Shown here: positions 22,665 through 32,141 of the stretch, piece by piece
Layout: the number at the start of each line of letters is the position of its first letter
How positions within the stretch are numbered: the first letter of the stretch is position 1
Origin: a bacterium
GTDB lineage: Bacteria; Babelota; Babeliae; Babelales; GCA-2401785
Length of the DNA stretch: 64,000 bases
Direction of reading: 5' to 3'
Assembly (NCBI GenBank): GCA_023249975.1
Contig: JAHFBP010000002.1
Location: forward strand, 60,708-124,707
Program-made: the position numbers and the translations under genes
Notes under the pieces: model-generated
The model's input: the letters and a program-made list of their open reading frames with translations, nothing else
What the model was told of the DNA's origin: nothing
The model's database searches: none

Positions 22665-25186
22665 TGCTGTAATCCAGAAATTATGAGTTTGTCACTTGAA
22701 TCCGACTTTTCTGTTTCGTCGGCTTTGCCTAAAATCCGCTCACCCTGAGCTTGTCGAGGGGGTATGAGCGAGGTTAAATTTTCTTGCCTTGGTGCAGCGA
22801 CCTGCAGAATTTGATGCGCCCGATCGACAATGCAACTAGGCATCCCCGCTTTGCGCGCCACATCAAGGCCAAAACTGCCCGAAGCGGCTCCCGGGACCAT
22901 AGTGTACAAAAACGTCATGCCCGTAGAACTAGGCCGGAACGCCATGTGGTAATTGGCGAGAAAAGAAAAAGTTTGAGTGAGCGCTGTCAGTTCGTGATAA
23001 TGCGTGGCAAACAACGCTCGAGAACAAACTGCCGTAGCCAAATATTCTACAATCGCCTGCGCAAGCGCCATGCCATCATCAGTGCTGGTTCCACGCCCGA
23101 CTTCGTCAAGAATGACCAAACTTTCTGCCGTTGCCTCATTGCAGATCATGGCAGCTTCTTCCATTTCCACCATAAAGGTACTGCGTCCACCGGCGACATC
23201 GTCCCCTGAACCGATCCGTGTGAAAATTCGATCAAGGATCGGCAAGGTTGCACTTTTTGCCGGAACATGACTTCCACACTGTGCCATGAGCGCAACAATT
23301 GCCACCTGACGCAAATAAGTCGATTTTCCACCCATGTTCGGTCCGGTCACAATCCAAATTGACTGAGAATCGTCCAAGCGAGTGTCATTCGGGATGAATT
23401 TTCCAGCCACTTGCTCCACCACCGGATGCCGGCCACCCGAAATGAGAATGTCGCGATTGTCAGAAAGCTGTGGTGCTGTGTAGCCATATTCGTATGCCGC
23501 ACAAGCAAATCCATACAGCCCGTCCAATGTTGCCAAAGCGTGCGCCGTTTGCCGAATAGCAGAGACATGGGGCATTACCTGTGCTTTGATTTGCTGATAC
23601 AATGCGTCTTCTAATGAAGTAATTTTTGTTTTGGCCTGAACCAATGCGTGCTCAAGCTCTTTCAGTTGTGGCGTGATGTATCTGCAGCGACCTGAAAGTG
23701 TTTGTTGTTGCACATAATGCGGTGGAACGGCCTGATAATTGGCGGCCGTTATTTCAATTGAATATCCAAAGACATCGGTGTAACGGACCTTGAGGCTGCC
23801 AATGCCCGTCGCCTGAATTTCTTGCGCTTCAAATTCTAAAATTTTGTCATGCCCATGGTTGACCAAAGAACGCACCTGGTCAAGCTGAACATCAAATCCG
23901 GACTTGATGGTATATTCACCACTTTCATCAAGACTGCGCTCGAGCATACCGACCAGTTCGTTGTTGATGTACAACCTATTGGCAATGTGTGGAATTGAGC
24001 CAATAGCTCCAATTTTGTGCTGCAAAAAAGTGACCATTTCGGGCATGAGCGCCAAAGTTCGCTTGAGTGCCGTGTAATCACAAAACAGTCCGCGACCAAG
24101 CGCAATACGCCCTGCAATCCGCTCTAAATCCGATAAACCCTGAAGTAGTTCTTTAAGTTTTTGCATCACTCCAATGCTGCCGACCAACTGTGTTACCACA
24201 TCCTGCCGCTGCATAATCATGCGTTTGTCGACCAGTGGACGGAGTAACCATTTTTTAATTGCCCGCGAACCCATGGGGGTGCACGATTTATCCAACACAG
24301 AAACGAGGGTGTTTTTGCGACCACCATCCTGGCTGTTGCGCACAATTTCCAAATTGCGTTGCGTTGAAGCGTCGAGTATTAAATAATCATGGGGCTGATA
24401 AAAGGTGAGAGACCCCACCTGACTCAGTGCCGCTTCGTTATTGCGCCTCAAATAGGCACACAGGGAGCGCAATGCCCCTTCGGCCGACGGATGCAACGCA
24501 AGTTGTGCTCGCACAGAATCACTAAATTTTTGTTCAATCCACGCTGTTGAATACGCCTGGCCAGCTTGATCAGAATTGTCCGCAAAGCTGGTTACGTAAC
24601 CTTGTTTGCAAAAATATTCGTTAAAATCTAAATCTTTTTGAGAAGCATCGAGCACAATTTCGTCAGGAAAAAAACGCGCTAATTCTGATTCGAGCATGCG
24701 GTACTGATCCACCGGAATAGTGGTCACAAAGGTCTGAGCGGTCAAAACTTCGGCAAAAACCAACCCCCAATTGTGGGCATCTTTGTAAAATGACATCAAA
24801 TACGATGGGGAACGCGCATCGAGCAATGTCTCGTCCACCAAAGTTCCGGGCGTCAAAACGCCCGTTACGGCTCGTTTGACCACTTGGCCTGGCACTGGTT
24901 TGCTCATCTGATCACAAATGGCCACCTTATAGCCCGATTTGACCAACTTGTTCAAATGGTGATTGAGCGACTGAAGCGGCACCCCGCACAGCGGAATATC
25001 TTGTCCATCCAATTTACCCCGCTTGGTCAGCGCAATGACCAGCACTGATGCGGCCGTTTTGGCATCATCGAAAAAAAGTTCGTAAAAATCACCCACCTGA
25101 AAAAACAGAATGGCATCAGGATATTGAGACTTAATCTCAAAATATTGGGCGATAAGAGGTGTTGGAGTTGACGATGCCGTACTCAA
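22538..25186 (-). CDS. mutS: DNA mismatch repair protein MutS
   Basis: 882 residues, normal length. It recognises mismatches and uses ATP to start repair. The N-terminal mismatch-binding motif is visible (VGDFYELFFDDA), then the connector, lever and clamp regions, and the ATPase with GPNMGGKSTYLRQ (about 615) and ILDEVGRGTSTDDG. The start is TTG 25186: a TAG lies four codons upstream, so no ATG start is possible. The C-terminal region (about 806-816, PPRQAQGER) is encoded by a palindromic repeat. Its last 42 codons have been duplicated to 20736-20862. Confidence 0.95.
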   Translation of the reverse strand: MSTASSTPTPLIAQYFEIKSQYPDAILFFQVGDFYELFFDDAKTAASVLVIALTKRGKLDGQDIPLCGVPLQSLNHHLNKLVKSGYKVAICDQMSKPVPGQVVKRAVTGVLTPGTLVDETLLDARSPSYLMSFYKDAHNWGLVFAEVLTAQTFVTTIPVDQYRMLESELARFFPDEIVLDASQKDLDFNEYFCKQGYVTSFADNSDQAGQAYSTAWIEQKFSDSVRAQLALHPSAEGALRSLCAYLRRNNEAALSQVGSLTFYQPHDYLILDASTQRNLEIVRNSQDGGRKNTLVSVLDKSCTPMGSRAIKKWLLRPLVDKRMIMQRQDVVTQLVGSIGVMQKLKELLQGLSDLERIAGRIALGRGLFCDYTALKRTLALMPEMVTFLQHKIGAIGSIPHIANRLYINNELVGMLERSLDESGEYTIKSGFDVQLDQVRSLVNHGHDKILEFEAQEIQATGIGSLKVRYTDVFGYSIEITAANYQAVPPHYVQQQTLSGRCRYITPQLKELEHALVQAKTKITSLEDALYQQIKAQVMPHVSAIRQTAHALATLDGLYGFACAAYEYGYTAPQLSDNRDILISGGRHPVVEQVAGKFIPNDTRLDDSQSIWIVTGPNMGGKSTYLRQVAIVALMAQCGSHVPAKSATLPILDRIFTRIGSGDDVAGGRSTFMVEMEEAAMICNEATAESLVILDEVGRGTSTDDGMALAQAIVEYLATAVCSRALFATHYHELTALTQTFSFLANYHMAFRPSSTGMTFLYTMVPGAASGSFGLDVARKAGMPSCIVDRAHQILQVAAPRQENLTSLIPPRQAQGERILGKADETEKSDSSDKLIISGLQQEVARLRAANQKTQKMLEILEILDPDDISPRRALDILWQLMK
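22737..22770. repeat. Palindromic repeat inside mutS
   Basis: CGCTCA...TGAGCG arms enclose CCCTGAGCTTGTCGAGGG, itself nearly palindromic. It is read in frame in mutS as IPPRQAQGER, in the variable stretch between the ATPase and the C-terminal helix. A sequence of the type CTCGACAAGCTCAGGG is known as a dispersed repeat in many bacterial genomes (recalled, not checked). Confidence 0.7.
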
Positions 25187-25313
25187 AATGTGCTGCTACA
25201 ATAAAAAAGGGGATAGATATCATTACCTTCACAAGTATAGCAGTCGATTGATTTTTATGTATGAAAAAAATAGAGTTTACCAACATGCTTAATCTCACTC
25301 CCAAGGATCTTTG

Positions 25314-25976
25314 ATGAAAACAATTCGCATACTCCTCATGTTTGCCATATGCACCACACTCAATACATCCATTTTCCCTGGCAAAAAACAAGTAAAGTTT
25401 TATCCTCCTCTTGCCTTAAGATCCGCCCCACGGCAGCTCTCTTTGGGCCAAAACTTTAAACTTCAAATCTTGCCCAAGGAACTCATTAAAATAATTGTAA
25501 ATTATTATTCAGAAGATGCCAAAACCCTTGTCTGGCTCAGGAGATCATCAAAAACCATATATGCCCTGGTCGATACAAAATATCTTCAGAAAGTTAATGA
25601 GTGGCACAGATGGTATACAACTCCCAACTCACAACCCATTAATTTAAATGGCAGACCTGATGATCTTATTGCTATGTCTCAGCATTTTCCAATGCCACGT
25701 ATCCGTTTAAGGGGGGTTAATGATATGGTTTACATAACCTATTTCATTTATGATATGAAAATCAAACACCTAATTCTTCATGATTTTGGTCAATTTGATC
25801 TGCTCACTACGGTGCTCGAGCAAACTCTGGGCGATGGAAGCCGACTTGAAACCTTAACGATTAATGAAGATGAAACTTTCATTGAGCAACATTATTTTTT
25901 GGAAAAGGCCTGTGAGCAAAATAACATCAGGCTCATTACCATACCCATAACCCCACCTACAACTCCACACCTATGA
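25314..25976 (+). CDS. Secreted F-box-like protein
   Basis: 220 residues from ATG 25314 (AAGGAT 6 nt upstream; an in-frame TTG lies 3 bp before). A signal peptide (KTIRILLMFAICTTLNTSIF) is followed at about 55-95 by LPKELIKIIVNYY... LVWLRRSSKTIYALVDT, which fits the F-box pattern (LPxE, conserved hydrophobics, SK-W/Y-LV). F-box proteins hand substrates to SCF ubiquitin ligases in eukaryotes. The C-terminal half has loose leucine-rich segments (IKHLILHDFG, LETLTINED), the usual partner of an F-box. The call rests on pattern only. Confidence 0.65.
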   Translation: MKTIRILLMFAICTTLNTSIFPGKKQVKFYPPLALRSAPRQLSLGQNFKLQILPKELIKIIVNYYSEDAKTLVWLRRSSKTIYALVDTKYLQKVNEWHRWYTTPNSQPINLNGRPDDLIAMSQHFPMPRIRLRGVNDMVYITYFIYDMKIKHLILHDFGQFDLLTTVLEQTLGDGSRLETLTINEDETFIEQHYFLEKACEQNNIRLITIPITPPTTPHL

Positions 25977-26084
25977 GGTTGTGCTGACTCACACGCTCAC
26001 CATTATTCTTGACAGGCGCTTCTCTCTCTATTTTATCTTAAACGCATTATACGGATTCAAGGGCCATTGCTCAGGTGGAGTGTC

Positions 26085-27560
26085 ATGAAAAGAATAGGTG
26101 TATTGTTAGGGATTTTAAGTATTGCCGTGTCCAATGGCGCATTGTGTGGGCACAATGACACCGATCGTACATTTTTAAATATGCAACAAGTACAAGACCG
26201 ACCGTTAATATCAGCATTTGCCGAAAATCTGCGCGACCAAAGGTGCCAAAGTTCTCACGATGACACAAAAAGTACTATGAAAATGGATGTAACAATCACA
26301 CCCTTTTTCAACCAAACTTTTGATAGCAAAAACATTGGACGTTATTTTGGATCTGCAAACTCAAATGTTATTACAGCAAAGGACATCGCAACGGTCAGAA
26401 CAGAATCGGTCGCTCAATTTGCGCTTGCCTCAATTTTCAGAGATTTAACTAATGGATTTAGGCTTTTCTTTACCAATACATCACAACAAGCGACTATCAC
26501 GCTCAATCCTCGTCAAAGAAGCATTGGAAGCCACTTTGGTATAGCAATCAAAATGAATGGAGACCTTGAGGGTTTATCATTACGACTCAATTCTGCCGTA
26601 GTGCGCAACACCAATGATCTGAAAAAAACGATTACCGAAGACACTCCTCGCACCAGCCAGCCTTCCACTGTTTCTGATTATTTGGCAGGACGAGGTTTCT
26701 CAGATTTTCAAGAGGCCTTAACTGCCGGAAAAATTGATGTAAACTCACACAGCCATACCGGCATTGACGATATTAACGCACAACTGCGCTATACCATTTT
26801 GGATCAGGACGACAGGGCCATTGAAAGTTATATTGACGTTCTCGTTCCAACGGGTAACAAACCAACCGGTAAATTTTTATTTGAGTCAATTGTTGGAACA
26901 CGCAGCTTTCAGATGGGCTTAGGAGCTTGTGGCCGTACTAATCTTTATGAAAACGATGACGCATCAACGCGCACATGGATAGAAGGAAATGCTCTCTGGC
27001 GCTACGGATTTGCGGGGGCTCAAGATCGAGTTATTAGTCCTAACATTGCAACATGGGACCAATATTATCTTACCACCAACATCAATAATGTCGCCAACAC
27101 TCAAGTTTTCGTTCCTGCCGCAAATTTGTTACTCCAAAAGATAAATGTCACTCCTGGAAACATCTTCAAGGCAGAGGCTCAACTGTGTGCAATTTACAAA
27201 AAAATGTCGGGACAATGTGGATACCAACTCTGTTATAAACAAGAAGAAAACAATAGCAGAACCGCAAGCTGGAACGACAACACAACGTATCTCATTCTGG
27301 ATACCTACAACATCACATTGAGCGCACAAACGAACATTGCCAATGGTGATGCAATCGTTGTTAATCAGGTAAATTTCAATATTAATCATCCAGAACAAAT
27401 ATTTCACAGCTTTTTTGCAACATTAGGATATACCGGAACCTGCAAGAACGATTCAGTTGCATGGGCCTTGGCACTTGGTGCCTCTTTCAACACATCTGGC
27501 AATGGACAAGCGGCGCCTCGCTCATGGGATATTTTCGGCAAAGTTGGCATAACGTTTTAA
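26085..27560 (+). CDS. Outer-membrane beta-barrel candidate
   Basis: About 491 residues from ATG 26085 (GGTGGAG upstream; a longer start at 26067 is less likely). A signal peptide (KRIGVLLGILSIAVSNGALC) is followed by a long beta-rich chain with alternating residues (for example HFGIAIKMNGDLEGLSLRLN) and a C-terminal FGKVGITF. An aromatic last residue is the usual signal for BAM-dependent insertion. The general plan resembles the protein at 38148-39641. No named family is recognised. Confidence 0.65.
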   Translation: MKRIGVLLGILSIAVSNGALCGHNDTDRTFLNMQQVQDRPLISAFAENLRDQRCQSSHDDTKSTMKMDVTITPFFNQTFDSKNIGRYFGSANSNVITAKDIATVRTESVAQFALASIFRDLTNGFRLFFTNTSQQATITLNPRQRSIGSHFGIAIKMNGDLEGLSLRLNSAVVRNTNDLKKTITEDTPRTSQPSTVSDYLAGRGFSDFQEALTAGKIDVNSHSHTGIDDINAQLRYTILDQDDRAIESYIDVLVPTGNKPTGKFLFESIVGTRSFQMGLGACGRTNLYENDDASTRTWIEGNALWRYGFAGAQDRVISPNIATWDQYYLTTNINNVANTQVFVPAANLLLQKINVTPGNIFKAEAQLCAIYKKMSGQCGYQLCYKQEENNSRTASWNDNTTYLILDTYNITLSAQTNIANGDAIVVNQVNFNINHPEQIFHSFFATLGYTGTCKNDSVAWALALGASFNTSGNGQAAPRSWDIFGKVGITF

Positions 27561-27564
27561 GGCA

Positions 27565-27597
27565 CAAAAAAAGGGGAAGGTCTGTATCCCTTCCCCT
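27565..27597 (-). terminator. Terminator for the minus-strand gene at 27618
   Basis: A 9-bp perfect stem AGGGGAAGG/CCTTCCCCT with an 8-nt loop. The A run on its left becomes a U tract when read on the minus strand. It may also end the plus-strand barrel gene. Confidence 0.8.
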
Positions 27598-27617
27598 GCT
27601 CTTCAAAACTGGATGTA

Positions 27618-28202
27618 TTACAAAACCATATGAACTATCACACCCACACCCAAAGTCAAAGGGTAAGCTAGCTTCAATGCGCTTACCGTCAATGTTTTTG
27701 GGCTCAAACACTTTTTAGCTTCCAAATTGTAAGCTATCACATCACAAATCTGATTGGTCAAAAGCCCTGGGAACTTGTTACCAGGACTTGCATTACACAG
27801 AATCAATTTTCCTAAAAATGCCACTGTTCGTGCAGCCAAAACTGCGTACAACCGTTTGCCTTTTAATGTATCACGATAGCTTTCCGTGCCCTTGATCCCT
27901 GTCCACACGCCATCGACCAATGCACCTGCATTCAATAGAAGCATCTCTTTTTCTAATACATTATCTGGTTGATCACAGAGTGCGCAATTCAAGGCCAAGG
28001 TTTCGGCAATATTTCTGGCGATCACCGTTGCCTTGGATTTTCCTTTTATGGCTGAATAGCAATCAAGAACCCATGTTGTAACTGCAGCACGATTTGCAGC
28101 ACCCAGATTTGTTCGCAATTCTGCCTGCACAGGAGCCGCACACATAAGTCCAGCTACAATAAGTATTCCCACTACTGCGCTAAAGCTTTCAATAGCACGC
28201 AT
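27618..28202 (-). CDS. Secreted protein, unknown function
   Basis: 194 residues, AAGGA 6 nt before ATG. Signal peptide (FSAVVGILIVAGLMCAAPVQA); a Cys-containing helical domain (CALCDQ) and a hydrophobic C-terminus (LKLAYPLTLGVGVIVHMVL) that may be a membrane span. It follows the 1048-residue gene by 114 bp with a hairpin between, so it may form a separate transcript. No family recognised. Confidence 0.6.
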   Translation of the reverse strand: MRAIESFSAVVGILIVAGLMCAAPVQAELRTNLGAANRAAVTTWVLDCYSAIKGKSKATVIARNIAETLALNCALCDQPDNVLEKEMLLLNAGALVDGVWTGIKGTESYRDTLKGKRLYAVLAARTVAFLGKLILCNASPGNKFPGLLTNQICDVIAYNLEAKKCLSPKTLTVSALKLAYPLTLGVGVIVHMVL

Positions 28203-28283
28203 TATGATTCCTTTTCTCTTTTTTTACGTAAAGCAGCTACAACAGCCACTTACTTCTTTAATGGTACCCGCCTTTGGCAAAAT

Positions 28284-28318
28284 GATCAAAAAGCACCTAA
28301 AAACCAAGCTTTTTGGTC
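28284..28318 (-). terminator. Hairpin at the end of the 1048-residue gene
   Basis: A 10-bp stem GATCAAAAAG/CTTTTTGGTC (one G-T pair) overlaps the stop codon of the minus-strand gene; a short T-rich stretch follows. Moderate support for termination. Confidence 0.5.
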
Positions 28319-31300
28319 AAAAGTCAAACTTGCTCACTAATGGCGGCACAGGATTTTTGAACAATGGCTCTGCGCAGACAATGCCAAAATGTTGGGGTAA
28401 AATGACTTGTTCAACTATTCTGAGGGCTCCGGCAAAGTCTTCTTCACGGTCTCTGCGAATCACGATATCGCTGTTCACGTCACGTACCACCATTTCCAGT
28501 GTTGCCACAAATCGCGCATACACTTGCAATTGCTGATATTGATCCTGGCGTGCATAAAACAATTTTTTCGGTTCATATCGAGCCCGATATTGATCTTGTT
28601 CCGAGTTTGTTTGAGCAGTCTCATTTGCTTGGAGTTTTTTATCTTTTTTCTTTTTCGTATTTTCTTCAATTTTTTCTTCATCGCCGCCAGATTTTTCTTC
28701 ATGGCCCTCGGTCTTTTTTTCCTGATGTTGAGTTTGTTTGGCAATCATGTCAGAAACCATGCGATATCGCCCGCGCATCATTGATTCAAATTCACGAACA
28801 ACCGTGGCCATCGGAACAACCTGATCATCTTTTTGTTGGCCGCTCTGACGCACTTTTTTGAGCACCTGGTCCATAACGGCATACATATAGGGAAATGCAC
28901 GTTCCTGAGCTATTGGATTGCACCCAAATGCAAAACCTCCACGCCATGTTTCAACGGTCATCACATCAAGTGGATAATAGTTTTCTCCAAAAATACCCCA
29001 TCGCGTTGCTTGAGGATCAACCAATCCTGCACACTGCTTGGCAATTTCTTGAACTTCGTCTTCATCAACCTGCTCGCGCTCAACCTCAAGTATCAGCGGC
29101 TGAATCAAATACAGATTTCCCTTGGTTCCACGTCGAACAATTAACGGTAAAAGAGGTGTTGGTTCTTCAATTACAATACGGCCGGTCTGTTCATCGCATT
29201 CTGCCGTCACAAGGTCACCCAAAACGGCATACCATGAGGCACGAACGAGTCTAAAAAGTGATGATAAAATCACAGTATTACGATTATCATCATGAATCAT
29301 ATACACCGCTCGCCCACCCACATTTCCCTCAAGTGAGACGTGAATATCAACGGGACCTTCAACAAGATCTAAGCTTTCTTCAATAACCATTCCACCCAAA
29401 TTGCTCCACAAATCATTAAGTTGCACATTTTCAACACCCTGAGAAAAAAGCATTTCAATCTCATGACTCAATGCACACAATGCCTTGGTTGAAAATGAAT
29501 GGATATTCACAAATTCTTTGGTCATGCCATAGACCGATTCTAGCGCCTTGACCTCGCATGCCATTTTTTCATTAATTTGTGCTGCAATATACGCATGATC
29601 TTCCTCAGAAACCGCATCAATCACCCCTTTCAGGCGGCGCGTGATTTCCGGCAACAACATGCCATTAATTTGAGAGACAGAAAATTGCTCCCGAACGGCA
29701 TCCAATGCGCATCGGGCGAGCACTTCTTTGGTAAAATTTTGGGCACAAGATTGGTACCATTTGGGATTTTTGAGCAAATAGAACAATTCTGAATTACTGC
29801 TCAATTCACGATACAACGTGTCGTCCACCGCAAAATCAGAAGACAATAAGGCCATTTGCTGCATAAGATAGTTCACGCGAATATTTTCACGCGATGAGCG
29901 TGAATACATACTCAAAAAGTCGACGTAAATTATGTGTTTAACTCCTCGTGCACGGCATTTGGCAATCAAGTCATCCAAAAAGACATCATAATCGAGTGGC
30001 ATTTTCACACCACCGAGGAACAACATTTGCTCCATGCTGACGTTTTTCAAGCCCGAAGATTGCGCCTCGCCCAATGTCATAAATACGCGCACGTCACCTG
30101 TTCGTTGCCGGTGCACTAGGTAAGAACAACCCTGATATTCAAAGGGAATCCACAAGTTTTTGTCGTGTTTTTTGAGCAAGAATAAATTTTTAATAAATGC
30201 TGGGGTTGGTTTTTGAGCATCTTCAAGTGATGGATCAAACCACCCAGACGTATCAATCGTTTTTTTTACTGAGATTTTAAGTGCTTCGTATTCAGCAAAC
30301 AATTTTTTGGCATTGTTCAAATAATATTGCCGCGCATCTTCGTAGCAATGAGCTCCTTGAACTGAACGAGCATCGACATAGACATAGCCGTCTGGTTTGT
30401 GCGTAAAATGGCTCAATTGGGCGGGAAGATCCGCGATATAAACATTGTCGGCAAAAGTGTACATATCGGCAACTTGCGAGGACGTGTTGTCGGTCACATC
30501 GTAAGAAAGCACATCTGCCCCATGCTTCATCCAATTTTTAATGTTGCCCAACATGGTGCTTTTGCCCACACCATCAACAAAACTATTGAACACAAACACG
30601 GTCGACTCGCCATTATGCGGAACCAATTGTTGCGCAAATTCTTTAACAAATTGTTGCGCATTGTGCGATGCAGACGGCAAGCAACGTGAGCTTGAGATAA
30701 TTGGATAGGTCAAATCTGACCCAACATAAAACTTTTTGAGCGGAATGGCTGTGCGAGAAAGATAGCAGGCGTGCTCACGCGTAAACAAAATATCCTGAGT
30801 ACAGGCAACTTCCTTATTCCCCGTTCGCGCTGCACTTTTGTACAATTTGTTCCAAAAATTGGTCAGTACATCAAACATGCCGTGATAATCACCAGCCACA
30901 ACGGTCGGCACCAATGCTTTTTCTGCTGCTTTTAATAACGGATACGCCGCACCAAATGCATCTTTTTGAAACAAATTAAGTGCATCATCATACAATTCAA
31001 TGCCCTTTGCCCCCATGTGAGACAAAACCGCGTTGTCATTTTTGATCGATCGGAACAAATACCCGGTCATAAATCCGAATCGATTATTCGGCCGCGATGA
31101 CCATCCAGCCGTACTTTTAATCGGCTCTTCGTCATTAACCAAATAGCCTTCACAATCACGAAAATTGGTAAAATACGAAGGAAATGCATTGCCCTCATAC
31201 CCCATGATTACCATGCGGCCAGGAGTTGAAAATCCGGCATTTTGTAACGTGTGTTCGAGAGTATCCAAACTTTTTGAAGTTTTTTCCAAAAGATAATGGT

Positions 31301-31463
31301 GATATTCGTGGCCATAACGCTCGTCCATACCAAACCCATATTGACGCAAAAAGCTGTGAATAAATGGGCGATGCGAGCGGATGGATGGAGCCTCATCGGC
31401 CTGGCAGAAATTTGGAATAATTAGGCAAATTAAAACAAGCTGTCCAACTACACGCCGCATCAT
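28317..31463 (-). CDS. Large secreted protein with degenerate P-loop
   Basis: 1048 residues. A signal peptide (RRVVGQLVLICLIIPNFCQA) opens the protein. Near 300 there is a P-loop-like sequence STVFVFNSFVDGVGKSTMLG (the first Gly of Walker A is replaced by Phe) preceded by a beta strand, and a possible Walker B (VYIADLP) about 50 residues later. Near 920-960 is a charged Glu/Lys tract. A P-loop NTPase outside the cytoplasm would be odd, since ATP is scarce there; delivery to a host is one explanation. GGGGGA precedes the ATG, which overlaps the stop of the upstream gene (ATGA). It is the last gene of a four-gene run downstream of uvrA. Confidence 0.7.
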   Translation of the reverse strand: MMRRVVGQLVLICLIIPNFCQADEAPSIRSHRPFIHSFLRQYGFGMDERYGHEYHHYLLEKTSKSLDTLEHTLQNAGFSTPGRMVIMGYEGNAFPSYFTNFRDCEGYLVNDEEPIKSTAGWSSRPNNRFGFMTGYLFRSIKNDNAVLSHMGAKGIELYDDALNLFQKDAFGAAYPLLKAAEKALVPTVVAGDYHGMFDVLTNFWNKLYKSAARTGNKEVACTQDILFTREHACYLSRTAIPLKKFYVGSDLTYPIISSSRCLPSASHNAQQFVKEFAQQLVPHNGESTVFVFNSFVDGVGKSTMLGNIKNWMKHGADVLSYDVTDNTSSQVADMYTFADNVYIADLPAQLSHFTHKPDGYVYVDARSVQGAHCYEDARQYYLNNAKKLFAEYEALKISVKKTIDTSGWFDPSLEDAQKPTPAFIKNLFLLKKHDKNLWIPFEYQGCSYLVHRQRTGDVRVFMTLGEAQSSGLKNVSMEQMLFLGGVKMPLDYDVFLDDLIAKCRARGVKHIIYVDFLSMYSRSSRENIRVNYLMQQMALLSSDFAVDDTLYRELSSNSELFYLLKNPKWYQSCAQNFTKEVLARCALDAVREQFSVSQINGMLLPEITRRLKGVIDAVSEEDHAYIAAQINEKMACEVKALESVYGMTKEFVNIHSFSTKALCALSHEIEMLFSQGVENVQLNDLWSNLGGMVIEESLDLVEGPVDIHVSLEGNVGGRAVYMIHDDNRNTVILSSLFRLVRASWYAVLGDLVTAECDEQTGRIVIEEPTPLLPLIVRRGTKGNLYLIQPLILEVEREQVDEDEVQEIAKQCAGLVDPQATRWGIFGENYYPLDVMTVETWRGGFAFGCNPIAQERAFPYMYAVMDQVLKKVRQSGQQKDDQVVPMATVVREFESMMRGRYRMVSDMIAKQTQHQEKKTEGHEEKSGGDEEKIEENTKKKKDKKLQANETAQTNSEQDQYRARYEPKKLFYARQDQYQQLQVYARFVATLEMVVRDVNSDIVIRRDREEDFAGALRIVEQVILPQHFGIVCAEPLFKNPVPPLVSKFDF

Positions 31464-32134
31464 AACAAGTCCCCCTTTACATTGGATTCTCGTTTTTGAG
31501 CAGCCTCAACGACCCCCTTTATGCTACGGCACGCACGCTGGTAGTACTCTTCGTACTGAGGAATGTTAGAAAACTTTGAAACAATAAATTCAAGCTTGCG
31601 CATACAAAAAGTAACTTCGCCAGGAAGTGGCTGGCCTTCACGGGATGACATAATCAAGCTATTGATACGACAAACACTATAATCGAAATAAAGACCGTAA
31701 AACTGCGCATAACACGACTGCGGCAATCGCTTCCAACTATCTATGAATTTATTATTCCGGCCAGCGTTCATACCATACCCTGCAAATCCACTTTGAAGTT
31801 TGGATATACTGACCAAACTTGTTTCAGGATCAATGGTGGCACGCTCAAAAAAGACATTATAATTATGAAACATATGCACAATTGCGGTCAAAAGCGGAGA
31901 ATCCATCTGCTTCGTTGGTTTTTGATCAAGATGTTTTATTAAGTTTTTCATATGATCATCCACCTGCTCAACGGTGCTGTCTTGTAAAAAATATTTACAA
32001 ATATTGACGGCAGTAACTGTAGTAAAAATCTGTAACCCTGCGTCTTTTGGTTGGCTTTCAGGCGTGGCTGACACAGATGAGGAAATTGCGATACTGAGGG
32101 CAAAATAAGCTAAAACTCTAACCACAAATTTCAT
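31460..32134 (-). CDS. Secreted helical protein, unknown function
   Basis: 224 residues from ATG 32134, with GGTGG just upstream; a longer start at 32158 adds eight residues. Signal peptide (KFVVRVLAYFALSIAISSSVSA). The rest is helical with no motif recognised. It overlaps the next gene by 4 bp (ATGA) and follows the previous one by 7 bp, so translation is probably coupled. Confidence 0.65.
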   Translation of the reverse strand: MKFVVRVLAYFALSIAISSSVSATPESQPKDAGLQIFTTVTAVNICKYFLQDSTVEQVDDHMKNLIKHLDQKPTKQMDSPLLTAIVHMFHNYNVFFERATIDPETSLVSISKLQSGFAGYGMNAGRNNKFIDSWKRLPQSCYAQFYGLYFDYSVCRINSLIMSSREGQPLPGEVTFCMRKLEFIVSKFSNIPQYEEYYQRACRSIKGVVEAAQKRESNVKGDLL

Positions 32135-32141
32135 GATCCAC

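Noticed and set aside
22784..23270. Open frames on the plus strand opposite mutS
   Set aside because: They are antisense shadows of mutS with poor protein character and no ribosome sites. Similar antisense frames opposite uvrA, serS and the beta-helix gene were left out for the same reason.
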